Below are positions 17,925 to 26,410 of a stretch of DNA of 64,000 nucleotides, piece by piece (within the stretch, counting starts at the first letter, position 1; every line of letters begins with the position of its first letter). The notes under the pieces were generated by a model, which did not search any database, had not been told where the DNA came from, and saw only the letters and a program-made list of their open reading frames with translations. The position numbers were made by a program, and so were the translations under genes. The stretch comes from Bdellovibrio bacteriovorus (GTDB lineage Bacteria; Bdellovibrionota; Bdellovibrionia; Bdellovibrionales; Bdellovibrionaceae): the NCBI RefSeq assembly GCF_025558485.1, contig NZ_CP102930.1, positions 2,542,001 to 2,606,000 on the forward strand, written 5' to 3'.

Positions 17925-19479
17925 CATGGTGATCTTCTGAACGCAGGACCTCATGAAGCTTGCGGTCGTCAAAACGACTGAAGGCATCTTCCACCATCAG
18001 GCTTTCCATATCCCGTCCCACGGTCAATACAGCAGCGACTCTTTGATCCTCATAAAAGGCAACTGCAAAATCCCGGCTGTCCAGATCCCCCATTACATCC
18101 ATTCTGTCAAAGCGGTCCGAATAGCCGACATACCCCAAAGTCAGATCGTAGTGCTTGGTCCAGAAGAACGGCACATCCTGAAACTTCACCCGATCACCCA
18201 TCATGTTCAAGGCCGCCGTCTGCCCCTGACGTTCTGCCACTTCCCAGTGTTCCACCCGGATGGTGCGTTCGCTGCGTGGATCCGGCCAGCGGGCGATATC
18301 ACCTGCGGCATAAATTCCGGGCACACTGGTTTCAAGATATTCATTCACCAGCACGCCATTTTCCACCCAGCATCCGGCCTGTTCAGCTAAAGAGGTATTT
18401 GGGCGAATCCCGGTGCCGACGATCACAAAATCACAATCCACGCTTTCCCCACTGTCCAGCAGGACACTGCGCTCGCGAATTTCCTTCACCCCATGGCCCA
18501 GATGAAAGTGAACACCGTGTTCTTCATGCAGCTTCTTTAAAACACTGCCGACGTGGACTCCAACCACCCGCAAAAGCGGCATTTCCTCCGGAGCCACAAC
18601 ATGCACCTCGAGGTTGCGCTGACGAAGGGCGGCCGCAGCTTCCAGCCCAATAAACCCGGCACCAACGACAACCACCTTCTGAGCCCAGGTTGTCCGGCCG
18701 ATAATACGCCGACAGTCCTGCAGGGTTCTGAGATAATACACCTGAGGCTTTTCGACGCCGGGGATTTTCGGTTTGATCGGTTCCCCTCCGGTCGCTAACA
18801 GCAGACGGTCATAGCGCAGGGTTTTTCCATTGGATAAAAAGACACTGCGGCGATGAGAATCTATTTTTTCCACCTTGGCCGCGAGCTCGAAATGGATCTT
18901 GTTCTGCTGATAGAATTCTTCTGCCTCCAGTGACACCCATTCTTCCGGGGCGTTTCCGGCCAGATAGTCCTTGGACAGATTGGGCCGGTCGTAAGGCAGA
19001 TTCTTATCTTCCGTGACAACAGAAAGAGAACCGATAAACCCGTGCTTGCGCAACATGATCGCCGCAGCAGTTCCAGCCGCCCCCGCACCTACAATAACGT
19101 ATCGTTGGGATTCGCTCCATTCCCGTGGACGAAGACTTGAAGCCTTTTTATTGGTGACATATATCTTTCCCGCACGCATTTCCACATTCCAGGCCGTGAT
19201 CGGATTAAGGGCCGGAGCCTTCAGCGCATCCCCGGTGCGCAGATCAAAACAGGCATGGTGCCAGGGACAGTGAACGGTTTCCCCGACAATCAGACCTTCA
19301 TGCAAAGGGCCGCCATAATGGGAACATGTCGCTGCGACGGCGAAGTATTCGTCTTCATGCTGCACCAGCAGGACAGGCTCATCCCCCACATAACCCAACA
19401 GTTTTTGTCCTTCGGAAATCTGTCCAGCATCAATACCTTTGGAAAAATCAGGTCCACTTAGATTGGCAGAACGTCCCAT
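17911..19479 (-). CDS. Rieske [2Fe-2S] and FAD/NAD(P)H oxidoreductase fusion (AIF/ferredoxin reductase type)
   Basis: The 522-residue protein has an N-terminal Rieske domain with Cys52-x-His54 (CSHYGG) and Cys71-x2-His74 (CPWHH). It continues with a pyridine-nucleotide-disulphide reductase fold: FAD-binding GAGAAGTAAA (about 133), NAD-binding VVGAGFIGLEAA and the second FAD motif (PGIYAAGDIA). A C-terminal domain as in AIFM3 or NirD-ferredoxin reductase relatives follows. It probably passes electrons from NAD(P)H through FAD to the Rieske cluster or an external partner, in the cytoplasm. Its partner is unknown. It stands alone on the minus strand. Confidence 0.9.
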   Translation of the reverse strand: MGRSANLSGPDFSKGIDAGQISEGQKLLGYVGDEPVLLVQHEDEYFAVAATCSHYGGPLHEGLIVGETVHCPWHHACFDLRTGDALKAPALNPITAWNVEMRAGKIYVTNKKASSLRPREWSESQRYVIVGAGAAGTAAAIMLRKHGFIGSLSVVTEDKNLPYDRPNLSKDYLAGNAPEEWVSLEAEEFYQQNKIHFELAAKVEKIDSHRRSVFLSNGKTLRYDRLLLATGGEPIKPKIPGVEKPQVYYLRTLQDCRRIIGRTTWAQKVVVVGAGFIGLEAAAALRQRNLEVHVVAPEEMPLLRVVGVHVGSVLKKLHEEHGVHFHLGHGVKEIRERSVLLDSGESVDCDFVIVGTGIRPNTSLAEQAGCWVENGVLVNEYLETSVPGIYAAGDIARWPDPRSERTIRVEHWEVAERQGQTAALNMMGDRVKFQDVPFFWTKHYDLTLGYVGYSDRFDRMDVMGDLDSRDFAVAFYEDQRVAAVLTVGRDMESLMVEDAFSRFDDRKLHEVLRSEDHHAPPS

Positions 19480-19675
19480 GATTGACTCCTTATTCAGGGC
19501 TTTATCATAGGAATCTTTCTGTCAGGACAGAATATTCAGTCGGCCACAACTGCTAAAAAGCATCTTCCAACGAAAAAAAAGAAATTCTCAAGATGAGTCA
19601 ATCTGTCATCTGTGCAAGGTTTCACTTTTTTGTTTCAACCTGAGACCTGCAGAACAGATTCAGCCCCAAGTCCCC

Positions 19676-19703
19676 TTAAGACCGGGGCCTTCTGCTCCGA
19701 TAA
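19676..19703 (+). promoter_or_regulatory. FliA (sigma-28)-like promoter for the diguanylate cyclase
   Basis: TTAAG (19676-19680), fifteen bases, then TCCGATAA (19696-19703) is close to the sigma-28 consensus TAAA-N15-GCCGATAA. The start codon chosen for the GGDEF gene is 32 bases further on. Confidence 0.5.
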
Positions 19704-19734
19704 AATAGTGTTGTATCCTTCCCAGGAGGCTTAC

Positions 19735-20844
19735 TTGAAACAGTGGGTAAAGAAGCTCGTTGAGCAATTTGACATGGACTGGGGTTCTGCAGGTGACGTT
19801 GAAAAGGGCAAAAGCGTCCCGAGCCTCTCTGAAGAGCGAGCCACCTTGCTCTTCATCTTGGATGTTTTCAATAAACATCTTTTTGAAATTCAAAACCACT
19901 CTGTGCGCAAGGTGCGCAACAAGCTGGACGGCTTTGCCAAAGAACTGGTGAATCCCAACGGTCAGGACACCGAGCGTGTTCTGTTTGAAATCCGTCAGTT
20001 TATTTCCAGCTACCGCATTGACGAATACAGTTATGTGCAAAACACTTTTGATGATTTCAAACGCATCATCTGGGATTTCGCCGATCACCTCAGCGAAGAG
20101 ATTCAGGAACAGAATGCCGCCTCGGGCGACGTCAATCAAAGTCTGGAACAGCTGCGCGAAGCGGTAGAATCCAATTCGATTGAAGAGCTGCGCATGAAAT
20201 CGCGCGAGTTCATTAACTTCTATCTGAAACACCAAAGCGCTCACAATGACCGCAGATCCAAGCGCATGGAGACTATCAAAAAGAGCCTGACCACGGTTAA
20301 AAAGCAGCTTATGGAGGCCAACACCACCATGCGCAAGGACCATTTGACCGGGGCTCACAATCGTCGCAGCTATGACGAACAAGTGCGTCGCTATCTGCAA
20401 CTGCATGAAATCGACAAAGATCCCATGACGTTGATTATTATGGATATCGACTTCTTTAAAAAGATCAACGACACCTACGGGCATGACATCGGGGACTTTG
20501 TCCTGAAGGAATGTGTGCGCCTGATTCAGGAAAGCTTCTCGCGCGAGGAGGACTTCATTGCCCGTTTGGGGGGTGAGGAGTTTGCAGTGATTCTGCCGGG
20601 CTGTAACAGCGAAGCGGCCACTCGCATGGCGGAAGAAGCCATGAACCGCATCCGTAAAGAGGTCTTCGTTCACGAGAACTATGAAATCCGCTTCACTATC
20701 TCCATGGGTATTGCGGAGGTTTTGCCGGGGGAAAAAGCCGATTCACTCTATAAAAGAGCTGATGAGGCCCTGTACGAGTCCAAACAAACGGGTCGTAACA
20801 AGTACACCGTCGCCAAAGAGTCCCAGATCAAACGTGTTGCTTAA
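19735..20844 (+). CDS. GGDEF-domain diguanylate cyclase
   Basis: Makes cyclic di-GMP from two GTP. I start at TTG 19735, preceded by CCAGGAGGCTTAC, giving 369 residues. An N-terminal helical domain (about 1-200, unrecognised) precedes the cyclase domain, which begins at DHLTGAHNRRSYDE. The active loop GGEEF is at 279-283, preceded at the usual five-residue spacing by the inhibitory I-site R-E-E-D. The enzyme therefore looks active and product-inhibited. There is no membrane segment or signal peptide. The FliA-like promoter suggests expression with motility. Cyclic di-GMP enzymes control the predatory life cycle in Bdellovibrio. Confidence 0.93.
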   Translation: MKQWVKKLVEQFDMDWGSAGDVEKGKSVPSLSEERATLLFILDVFNKHLFEIQNHSVRKVRNKLDGFAKELVNPNGQDTERVLFEIRQFISSYRIDEYSYVQNTFDDFKRIIWDFADHLSEEIQEQNAASGDVNQSLEQLREAVESNSIEELRMKSREFINFYLKHQSAHNDRRSKRMETIKKSLTTVKKQLMEANTTMRKDHLTGAHNRRSYDEQVRRYLQLHEIDKDPMTLIIMDIDFFKKINDTYGHDIGDFVLKECVRLIQESFSREEDFIARLGGEEFAVILPGCNSEAATRMAEEAMNRIRKEVFVHENYEIRFTISMGIAEVLPGEKADSLYKRADEALYESKQTGRNKYTVAKESQIKRVA

Positions 20845-20891
20845 GGGCTGTCTAACTTTCAGACAGTCGTCCACATACTATTAGTGACCAG

Positions 20892-20920
20892 AAAAGCCTG
20901 AACAAACGTTCGGGCTTTTT
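20892..20920 (+). terminator. Intrinsic terminator of the diguanylate cyclase gene
   Basis: AAAGCCTGAAC / GTTCGGGCTTT (with one G-U pair) followed by a run of T. Confidence 0.85.
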
Positions 20921-20990
20921 TTATGTTCAGAGATTTCTAAACACTCGCAGTACATTTCCAGCTCAGAAGAAAATCATCCATGTCTGATGC

Positions 20991-21008
20991 TGGCCCTGCC
21001 CTTGCTTT
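20991..21008 (+). promoter_or_regulatory. Sigma-54 promoter of the small S8 protease
   Basis: TGGCCCTGCCCTTGCTTT has GG (20992-20993), ten bases, GC (21004-21005). The predicted start is near 21017, only about three bases before the ATG at 21020. Confidence 0.8.
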
Positions 21009-21019
21009 AGTGCTTCTGC

Positions 21020-21931
21020 ATGAAGGCAATTCTGTTTTTCGTAACTACATTTTTGGGGATGTCGATGAACTCTTTCTCTCAAGAAAGTCTTGATCGCGAT
21101 ATTGTGGTGGCAATCATTGATACGGGTGTGGATGTGAGTCATCCGCTTATCAAGGACAACCTGTGGAGCAATCCACGGGAAAAGAACAATCAAAAAGATA
21201 ACGATGGCAATGGATTTGCCGGGGATCTCCACGGATGGAACTTTGTTTCCAACAATCATGACCTGTCAGACCATCATGGTCATGGCACTCATGTGGCCGG
21301 GATTATTCAGCAACAGGCCGGATCTTCCCGCGTGAAGTTTATGATTCTTAAGTATTATGACCCGTCCATTTCGGCGAGCGACAACCTTTTGAATACTGTA
21401 AAGGCCATTCGCTATGCCACCCGCATGAAAGCGGATATTATTAACTATTCCGGCGGTGGCGACGAAAGAAGCCCCATGGAAGAGGCTGCGATTCGCGAAG
21501 CCCAGGATCAGGGCATTCTGTTTGTCGCTGCCGCCGGCAATGAAGGGCGTAATACCGATGTGGTTGGCTATTATCCCGCAGGTTATAAGCTGACCAATAT
21601 CATCTCAGTGGCGGCAATGGATTCACAAAAACGCCTTCTGGCCAGCAGTAACTTTGGCACACGCTCGGTGGATATTGCGGCGCCGGGAAAGAATATCTTT
21701 TCCGCTCTTCCTGATGGCAAGTACGGCTATATGAGCGGAACTTCGCAGGCAACGGCCTGGGTCAGTGGTCTGGCGGCAGCTTTGATGCTGCGCCATCCTT
21801 GGGAAACCCTGACACCACAGGATATTAAAAAAGTTCTGGTCAGCAAGGGGATCAAGGACCGTCTGTTAAGTAAGAAAATCCGTTCACAGACTCGCATTTC
21901 CAGTCTGCAGGCCGGTCTGAATCTGGAGTAA
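21020..21931 (+). CDS. Secreted S8 subtilisin-like protease
   Basis: The 303-residue protein has a Sec signal peptide (MKAILFFVTTFLGMSMNSFS, cleaved near residue 20). It has no visible long propeptide. A compact catalytic domain carries Asp34 (IIDTGVDVSH), His88 (HGHGTHVAG) and Ser242 (MSGTSQATAW). A calcium-loop-like DNDGNGFAGD lies at about 60-69. The complete triad suggests an active extracellular or periplasmic enzyme. Because the sigma-54 start lies almost on the ATG, the message may be leaderless; an internal ATG at 21059 would lack the signal peptide and is less likely. Confidence 0.92.
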   Translation: MKAILFFVTTFLGMSMNSFSQESLDRDIVVAIIDTGVDVSHPLIKDNLWSNPREKNNQKDNDGNGFAGDLHGWNFVSNNHDLSDHHGHGTHVAGIIQQQAGSSRVKFMILKYYDPSISASDNLLNTVKAIRYATRMKADIINYSGGGDERSPMEEAAIREAQDQGILFVAAAGNEGRNTDVVGYYPAGYKLTNIISVAAMDSQKRLLASSNFGTRSVDIAAPGKNIFSALPDGKYGYMSGTSQATAWVSGLAAALMLRHPWETLTPQDIKKVLVSKGIKDRLLSKKIRSQTRISSLQAGLNLE

Positions 21932-21984
21932 AGCTCAAACGGAGGTGTCTTGCCCTTCTGTTAAAGATCACATAGACTAAAAAG

Positions 21985-22509
21985 ATGAATACTTCTCTAC
22001 GCACGTTCCTCACCTCGGCTTTTCTGATCCTGACCCTGACGGCCTGCTCGCAAAGCCTGCAAGCTTCTGACACAAGCCTGGCATCATCATCAGCTCCCCC
22101 TTCCTGCCAGCACGATGACAAAACCTTTCGCTGTGTGGAAGTGCTGAAAAACTATGATGGCGACACCTTGACGGTGAATATTCCGGATGTGCCCGCTTTG
22201 ATCGGAAAGAAAATCAGTGTGCGGGTTCTGGGGATCGACACCCCGGAAGTGCGCACCAAAAACAAATGTGAAAAAGAGGCCGGACGCATAGCGCGCAATC
22301 TGGTGGCCAGCACTTTGAAAAACGCCAAAAGCGTGGAACTGCACAATGTCCAGCGTGATAAGTACTTCCGCATTCTGGCTGACGTGATGGTCGATGGCCG
22401 TTCGTTGTCAGAAATTCTGATAAAGAACAATCTGGCCTATGCCTACGATGGTGGAACAAAAAAACATCCTGACTGGTGCAAAGCCCTGCGCCAGCCGGCC
22501 AACAATTAG
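21985..22509 (+). CDS. Thermonuclease (SNase-like) lipoprotein
   Basis: 174 residues with a lipoprotein signal (LTLTAC, Cys21). The staphylococcal-nuclease fold follows: NYDGDTLTVNI, VRVLGIDTPEVR (with the catalytic Arg and Glu) and a third motif RDKYFRILADVMVDG. It should cut DNA or RNA in a calcium-dependent way outside the inner membrane, consistent with digestion of prey nucleic acid. The stop lies directly in frame before a VOC gene fragment. Confidence 0.9.
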   Translation: MNTSLRTFLTSAFLILTLTACSQSLQASDTSLASSSAPPSCQHDDKTFRCVEVLKNYDGDTLTVNIPDVPALIGKKISVRVLGIDTPEVRTKNKCEKEAGRIARNLVASTLKNAKSVELHNVQRDKYFRILADVMVDGRSLSEILIKNNLAYAYDGGTKKHPDWCKALRQPANN

Positions 22510-22875
22510 ATTTCTGCTTCTTTGCAGAACACGGGAATCCCTGTTGCCAGTGCCACCATCGGCTTTGAAAATAAACCCATGGCAAGCAATGAATACCTTT
22601 ATTCCTGGTGCGAAAATATTCTGGGCAAACTACCCAAGGTGGACACGCAGGATTTCAGTCCTTCCTCTGAACCCGCCGCCGTTCAATTCCGTGTGGACCA
22701 GCTTCCCGCCCTGCTTCGGCAACTGAATGCTCAGGGTATTCGTGTGGAAGATCAGGTGGTGGAAAATGACTTTGGATCTTTTGCATGGCTGTATGATCCT
22801 GAAGGTCACCGGATTGAACTGTGGGAGCCCGCCCCCTATCAAAACACGCTGATCAATCTGCCCGAGGCAGAATAA
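22510..22875 (+). pseudogene. VOC (glyoxalase-like) gene remnant without its N-terminus
   Basis: The frame runs directly from the thermonuclease stop and gives about 117 residues from a TTG at 22522. The second half is clearly VOC-family (VQFRVDQLPALLRQLNAQG, then SFAWLYDPEGHRIELWEP). In complete relatives about 25-30 residues (first strand, first metal ligand and helix) precede the part corresponding to TGIPVASATIGF. These are missing here, and no ribosome-binding site is visible. It may be a decayed gene or a truncated but expressed one. Confidence 0.55.
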
Positions 22876-22997
22876 ACTGCCACCGTGAACATTTCGCATG
22901 TATAGATTTTTGACAGTTTAAAATCCCCACGTCTTCAGCTATCTTCGCCGCATCGCTTGTGCCAGCCACAAGTCAGTATGGTTTCGGGGGAATTTTA

Positions 22998-23828
22998 ATG
23001 AAGATATTGATCACACGGGTGATTTTGACACTGGTTCTGCTTTGCAGTTTTTTGCTGGAGCAGGCCTTGGCCAAACAAGTGGATTTGCGTCACTTGCAAA
23101 CTCCGGTCAAAAACCAAAAAAATCGCGACACCTGTGCTTACTTTGCCGTGAACGCGTTGGTGGAATCCACTCTCAAGACCCAATTCGGTCAGGAATTTGA
23201 TATCTCCGAAGAATATGAAATCTTCCGCCACAAGGTTCTGTCCCCGTGGCGTCCTGAAGTTGAATTTGGCAACACCTATGATCTGCTGACTCAGTTTTCC
23301 AACGGCATGAGCTTTTATCAAGAGCATCAACTGCCTTATCAGGTCAGCAGCCCGGACTTCACTCAGCCGCTGTCTGCCGAACAGGATGAGTTCTATAATC
23401 TGGGCAAAAAGAACATTGCCCGCGTGGACTATCGCAGTCTGCGCACGAAGATTCTGACTCAGATGTGGGTGCGTCGTCCATGGTCCGCACTTTTCATGCA
23501 GGAACTGGATCAGAACCGTCCGGTGGTTGTGACTTTGAAGGTCGCTATTCCTCATATCAATGATAAGAAGGGCACCTTTACGTATTCACCGGAAATCGAC
23601 GAACAATGTAATTCCGGCAAAATCTCCTGCGGTGGTCATGCCGTGCTGATCGTCGGTTATGATGACGAGAAAAAAGTCTTCCTGTTTAAAAACTCCTGGG
23701 GTGAGGACTGGGGTCTGGGCGGCTATGGCTTTGTCACCTTCGATCATGTCGATGGTTATTCCGACCAGCCATTAACAGCGTTTTTTGACAAACTGACCGG
23801 TCCCATGGTGAGAGTCACAGAACCCTAA
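22998..23828 (+). CDS. Secreted papain-like (C1A) cysteine protease
   Basis: The start at 22998 is preceded by GGGGG; the frame opens 13 codons earlier. The 276-residue protein has a Sec signal (cleavage after about residue 25). It carries the catalytic Cys46 in [15 protein letters not shown], a form of the papain QGxCGSCWAF motif with a changed left flank. His214 ([12 protein letters not shown]) and Asn232 ([15 protein letters not shown]) complete the triad. No propeptide is visible, unlike most papains. Probable role: digestion of prey protein. Confidence 0.9.
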   Translation: MKILITRVILTLVLLCSFLLEQALAKQVDLRHLQTPVKNQKNRDTCAYFAVNALVESTLKTQFGQEFDISEEYEIFRHKVLSPWRPEVEFGNTYDLLTQFSNGMSFYQEHQLPYQVSSPDFTQPLSAEQDEFYNLGKKNIARVDYRSLRTKILTQMWVRRPWSALFMQELDQNRPVVVTLKVAIPHINDKKGTFTYSPEIDEQCNSGKISCGGHAVLIVGYDDEKKVFLFKNSWGEDWGLGGYGFVTFDHVDGYSDQPLTAFFDKLTGPMVRVTEP

Positions 23829-23842
23829 GATAGGATTGGTTC

Positions 23843-24481
23843 ATGGCTTTTGAGGAAAAAAAGTGGTTTCATCTGTTCAGCAACAAGGCTCGTGTGCTTT
23901 ATCCCAGCACCGATCCCGCGCATGACTATCTTCATATCATGCGTGTAGTGAACACCGCCAAACAACTGACAGAATCCGAAGGCGCCAACTGGGAAATCGT
24001 CATGCCCGCCGCCTTTTTTCATGACTACGTCAACGTTCCCAAGAGTGATCCCCGTCGCCCTTATGCCTCGCAACTTTCCGCCGAGGCCGCAGTGGAATAT
24101 CTGAAATCCGTAAACTACCCCGAAGACCATTTCGAGGAAATCCGTCACGCCATCGAAGCCCACAGCTTCAGTGCCGGCATCAAGCCCACTACTCGTGAAG
24201 CTAAAATTGTACAGGATGCCGATCGTCTGGACAGTCTGGGAGCCATTGGTATTGCCCGCTGCTTTGCCATCTCCACCCAAATGACCCGCCCCTTTTACGC
24301 TGAAGAAGACCCCTGGGCGGAAAGCCGGGCTTTGGATGACAAAAGCTATGGCATTGATCACTTTTTCCAAAAGCTATTCAAACTGGTGGATCACCTGAAC
24401 ACATCAGCGGCAAAAAAAGAAGGCGAGCATCGCATCGCCTTCATCAAAACCTATCTTGAACAAATCAAAAGGGAAATTTAG
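23843..24481 (+). CDS. HD-domain phosphohydrolase (YedJ-like)
   Basis: The 212-residue protein has the HD superfamily ligands: His in AHDYLHIMRV, the HD pair in FFHDYVNVPKSD, and Asp in VQDADRLDSLGAIGIARCF. The DADRLDxLGAIGIAR stretch is characteristic of the YedJ/uncharacterised HD branch. Substrate unknown; such enzymes often act on phosphorylated small molecules or nucleotides. Cytoplasmic. It starts 14 bases after the cysteine protease stop, possibly co-transcribed, and its last bases overlap the convergent MarR gene. Confidence 0.88.
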   Translation: MAFEEKKWFHLFSNKARVLYPSTDPAHDYLHIMRVVNTAKQLTESEGANWEIVMPAAFFHDYVNVPKSDPRRPYASQLSAEAAVEYLKSVNYPEDHFEEIRHAIEAHSFSAGIKPTTREAKIVQDADRLDSLGAIGIARCFAISTQMTRPFYAEEDPWAESRALDDKSYGIDHFFQKLFKLVDHLNTSAAKKEGEHRIAFIKTYLEQIKREI

Positions 24482-24981
24482 GATTTTTCCCCGCGCTGAA
24501 TTTCACCAATCATCGGAGCTGGAGTGCCCTCAATGATTCCTGCATTGGATACAAACTCTTTCATCACCTGAGCAAGCACAGCAGTTTTTTCGGGATTCAT
24601 TTTTTGAAGAGCATCGAGCATCTCTTCCTGAATTGTACGAGGGATTTCGTTGAGCTTCTCCAGACCGGAGGAAGTGAGAGAGACCACCACTTTACGGGAG
24701 TCTTCTTTGGATATCATGCGGGATACAAGTCCTTGTTCTTCCAACTTCTTAACCACGACTGACACGGAACTTTGATGTGTCGTGGTCCTCAGCGCGAGGT
24801 CGTTGATGGACAAACCCGGCTCCTTCTTCAGTTTTTTCATAACGAATATCTGCGCCGCACTCAGGCCCAGCTCTTTTTCAAATTGGCTGGATGACACACG
24901 CAGGGCTTTGAAGATATGGCGGATATAGTCCATGACCTCACCCACCTCAGAACGATACTCAGAAACCGAATCCATACTCAT
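24478..24981 (-). CDS. MarR family transcriptional regulator
   Basis: 167 residues with the MarR winged helix-turn-helix: LSINDLALRTTTHQSSVSVVVKKLEEQGLVSR is the recognition region and MISKEDSRKVVVSLTSSGLEKL the wing. Such proteins usually repress stress or efflux genes and release DNA on ligand binding. An alternative start lies two codons in. The four-base convergent overlap with the HD gene means no shared regulation is implied. Target unknown. Confidence 0.9.
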   Translation of the reverse strand: MSMDSVSEYRSEVGEVMDYIRHIFKALRVSSSQFEKELGLSAAQIFVMKKLKKEPGLSINDLALRTTTHQSSVSVVVKKLEEQGLVSRMISKEDSRKVVVSLTSSGLEKLNEIPRTIQEEMLDALQKMNPEKTAVLAQVMKEFVSNAGIIEGTPAPMIGEIQRGEKS

Positions 24982-25067
24982 GCGTTTATTAAGAACTATT
25001 CACAGACTTCGTGCAAACTCTTTTTACATGAGCTGCCATACATGACATTTTGCAAAGGTTTTAAGAA

Positions 25068-25745
25068 TCAAAGTGCTTCGATCTCAATCACGTCCGGAAG
25101 CCCTAGAGCTGAGGCTCCATTTGCACGCGAGAAATCAATTCTGTAAGAGCGAAGAGCAATCTGGTTCGCGTCCAGTTCCACATTGGAGCCATAAAGCTTA
25201 TCACCGACAATCGGAAAACCATGACGACTAAGATCAAAGCGCAACTGATGCGAACGTCCAGTGACAGGATTCAAGTCCCAAACCTGCTGAGATCCGCGCT
25301 GGCCTTGGTATTTGGCCAACGTCAGACAATCCTTCCCTTGAGGGCTTTCATACGCACGACGCTTGCCTCGCAAGACACGACTGCGCCATTCAAAAGTGTT
25401 CCCCAACTCTAGGTTCAGTGTCACTCGTGGATTGGCAACATTGGCGGGAATATGAGCGTAGCTTTGCCCTGTGGTCAGTGCACGATAAGTCTTGCTGACC
25501 TCTTTGTGTTCAAACCACGCATTGCCTTTGCGATGGGCCTCTGCAGTTTTGGCATAAACGATCAGGCCGGACACTTCAAAATCCAGACGATTCACAGGGT
25601 AAATCTGCACACCCAGAGATTTTTGCAAAGCCGTCCCCAGACACTGACGTTCATCGTCCTCTTCAAAACGACTGGGTGTGGAAAGAACTCCATGAGGCTT
25701 GTCACAGATAACAAAATGAGAATTTTCAAATACGATGCGAATCAT
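25068..25745 (-). CDS. RluA-family pseudouridine synthase
   Basis: 225 residues with the catalytic Asp55 in PVNRLDFEVSGLIVYAK (family motif HRLDxxTSG, first His replaced by Asn). Further family motifs are VSKTYRALTTG and the C-terminal PVTGRSHQLRFDLSRHGFPIVGDKLYG. It isomerises uridine in rRNA or tRNA; the exact site cannot be told. No S4 domain is present. It overlaps the upstream rlmE by four bases (ATGA), so they form an RNA-modification operon. Confidence 0.9.
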   Translation of the reverse strand: MIRIVFENSHFVICDKPHGVLSTPSRFEEDDERQCLGTALQKSLGVQIYPVNRLDFEVSGLIVYAKTAEAHRKGNAWFEHKEVSKTYRALTTGQSYAHIPANVANPRVTLNLELGNTFEWRSRVLRGKRRAYESPQGKDCLTLAKYQGQRGSQQVWDLNPVTGRSHQLRFDLSRHGFPIVGDKLYGSNVELDANQIALRSYRIDFSRANGASALGLPDVIEIEAL

Positions 25746-26332
25746 CGCTTACTAAGGCCTACTAAAAAGATCTCTTTGGAAATCTTACGGGTGGAGTCCG
25801 GCTTCACGGCCTCCACTTTGGCAAAAGTCTTTTTCATTTCATCACGAAGCTTGCCAAAGTCATCGCTGTGAAAAAGTTTGCAGACAAAATGACCGTCTTT
25901 TTTCAAAAAGCGACGGGCCACATCCAGCGCCAGTTCACACAGCTCCATGGAACGCGCCTGATCTGTCATACGAATGCCCGTGGTCTTTGGAGCCATGTCC
26001 GACATCACAATATCAAATGGAGGTTCAAAACCGTGTTCTTTAAAAATTTCTTCCAGATTCAAATCACGCAAATCAGCTTGAATGAAAACCGCGTTTTTCA
26101 ACTTCACGGTGACCGGGCTTAAATCCACACCCAGCACCCGGCCTTTTTCGCCAGACACTTTGGAAGCATACTGTGACCAGGACCCCGGAGAAGCTCCCAA
26201 ATCCAGCACCACCTGCCCCGGCTTGAACATTTTGAATTTCTTGTCGATCTCTTCCAACTTGAAGACGGAACGAGCCGCAAAGTTTTCCTGTTTGGCTTTT
26301 CTAAAGTAGTGATCGCGAGGATTGTAAGTCAT
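25742..26332 (-). CDS. rlmE: 23S rRNA 2'-O-methyltransferase (RrmJ/FtsJ type)
   Basis: Methylates the ribose of a uridine in the peptidyl-transferase A-loop using SAM. The 196-residue protein has the SAM loop VLDLGASPGSWSQYA (about 42-56). The catalytic K-D-K-E set is Lys25 (SVFKLEE), Asp112 (MSDMAP), Lys152 (VCKLFHS) and Glu187 (SKEIFLV). Length is typical. It is translationally coupled to the downstream pseudouridine synthase. Confidence 0.94.
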   Translation of the reverse strand: MTYNPRDHYFRKAKQENFAARSVFKLEEIDKKFKMFKPGQVVLDLGASPGSWSQYASKVSGEKGRVLGVDLSPVTVKLKNAVFIQADLRDLNLEEIFKEHGFEPPFDIVMSDMAPKTTGIRMTDQARSMELCELALDVARRFLKKDGHFVCKLFHSDDFGKLRDEMKKTFAKVEAVKPDSTRKISKEIFLVGLSKR

Positions 26333-26410
26333 ATCGGAGGGTTATGTCGCTATCCCCGCGCAAAGTCCACCATTATCAGAATTCTCGGTAAAAAGGTAAG
26401 CTCAAGCCCC

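Noticed and set aside
19660..20673. 337-codon minus-strand frame over the diguanylate cyclase gene
   Set aside because: Antisense shadow; no family motif, while the plus strand has a full GGDEF domain.
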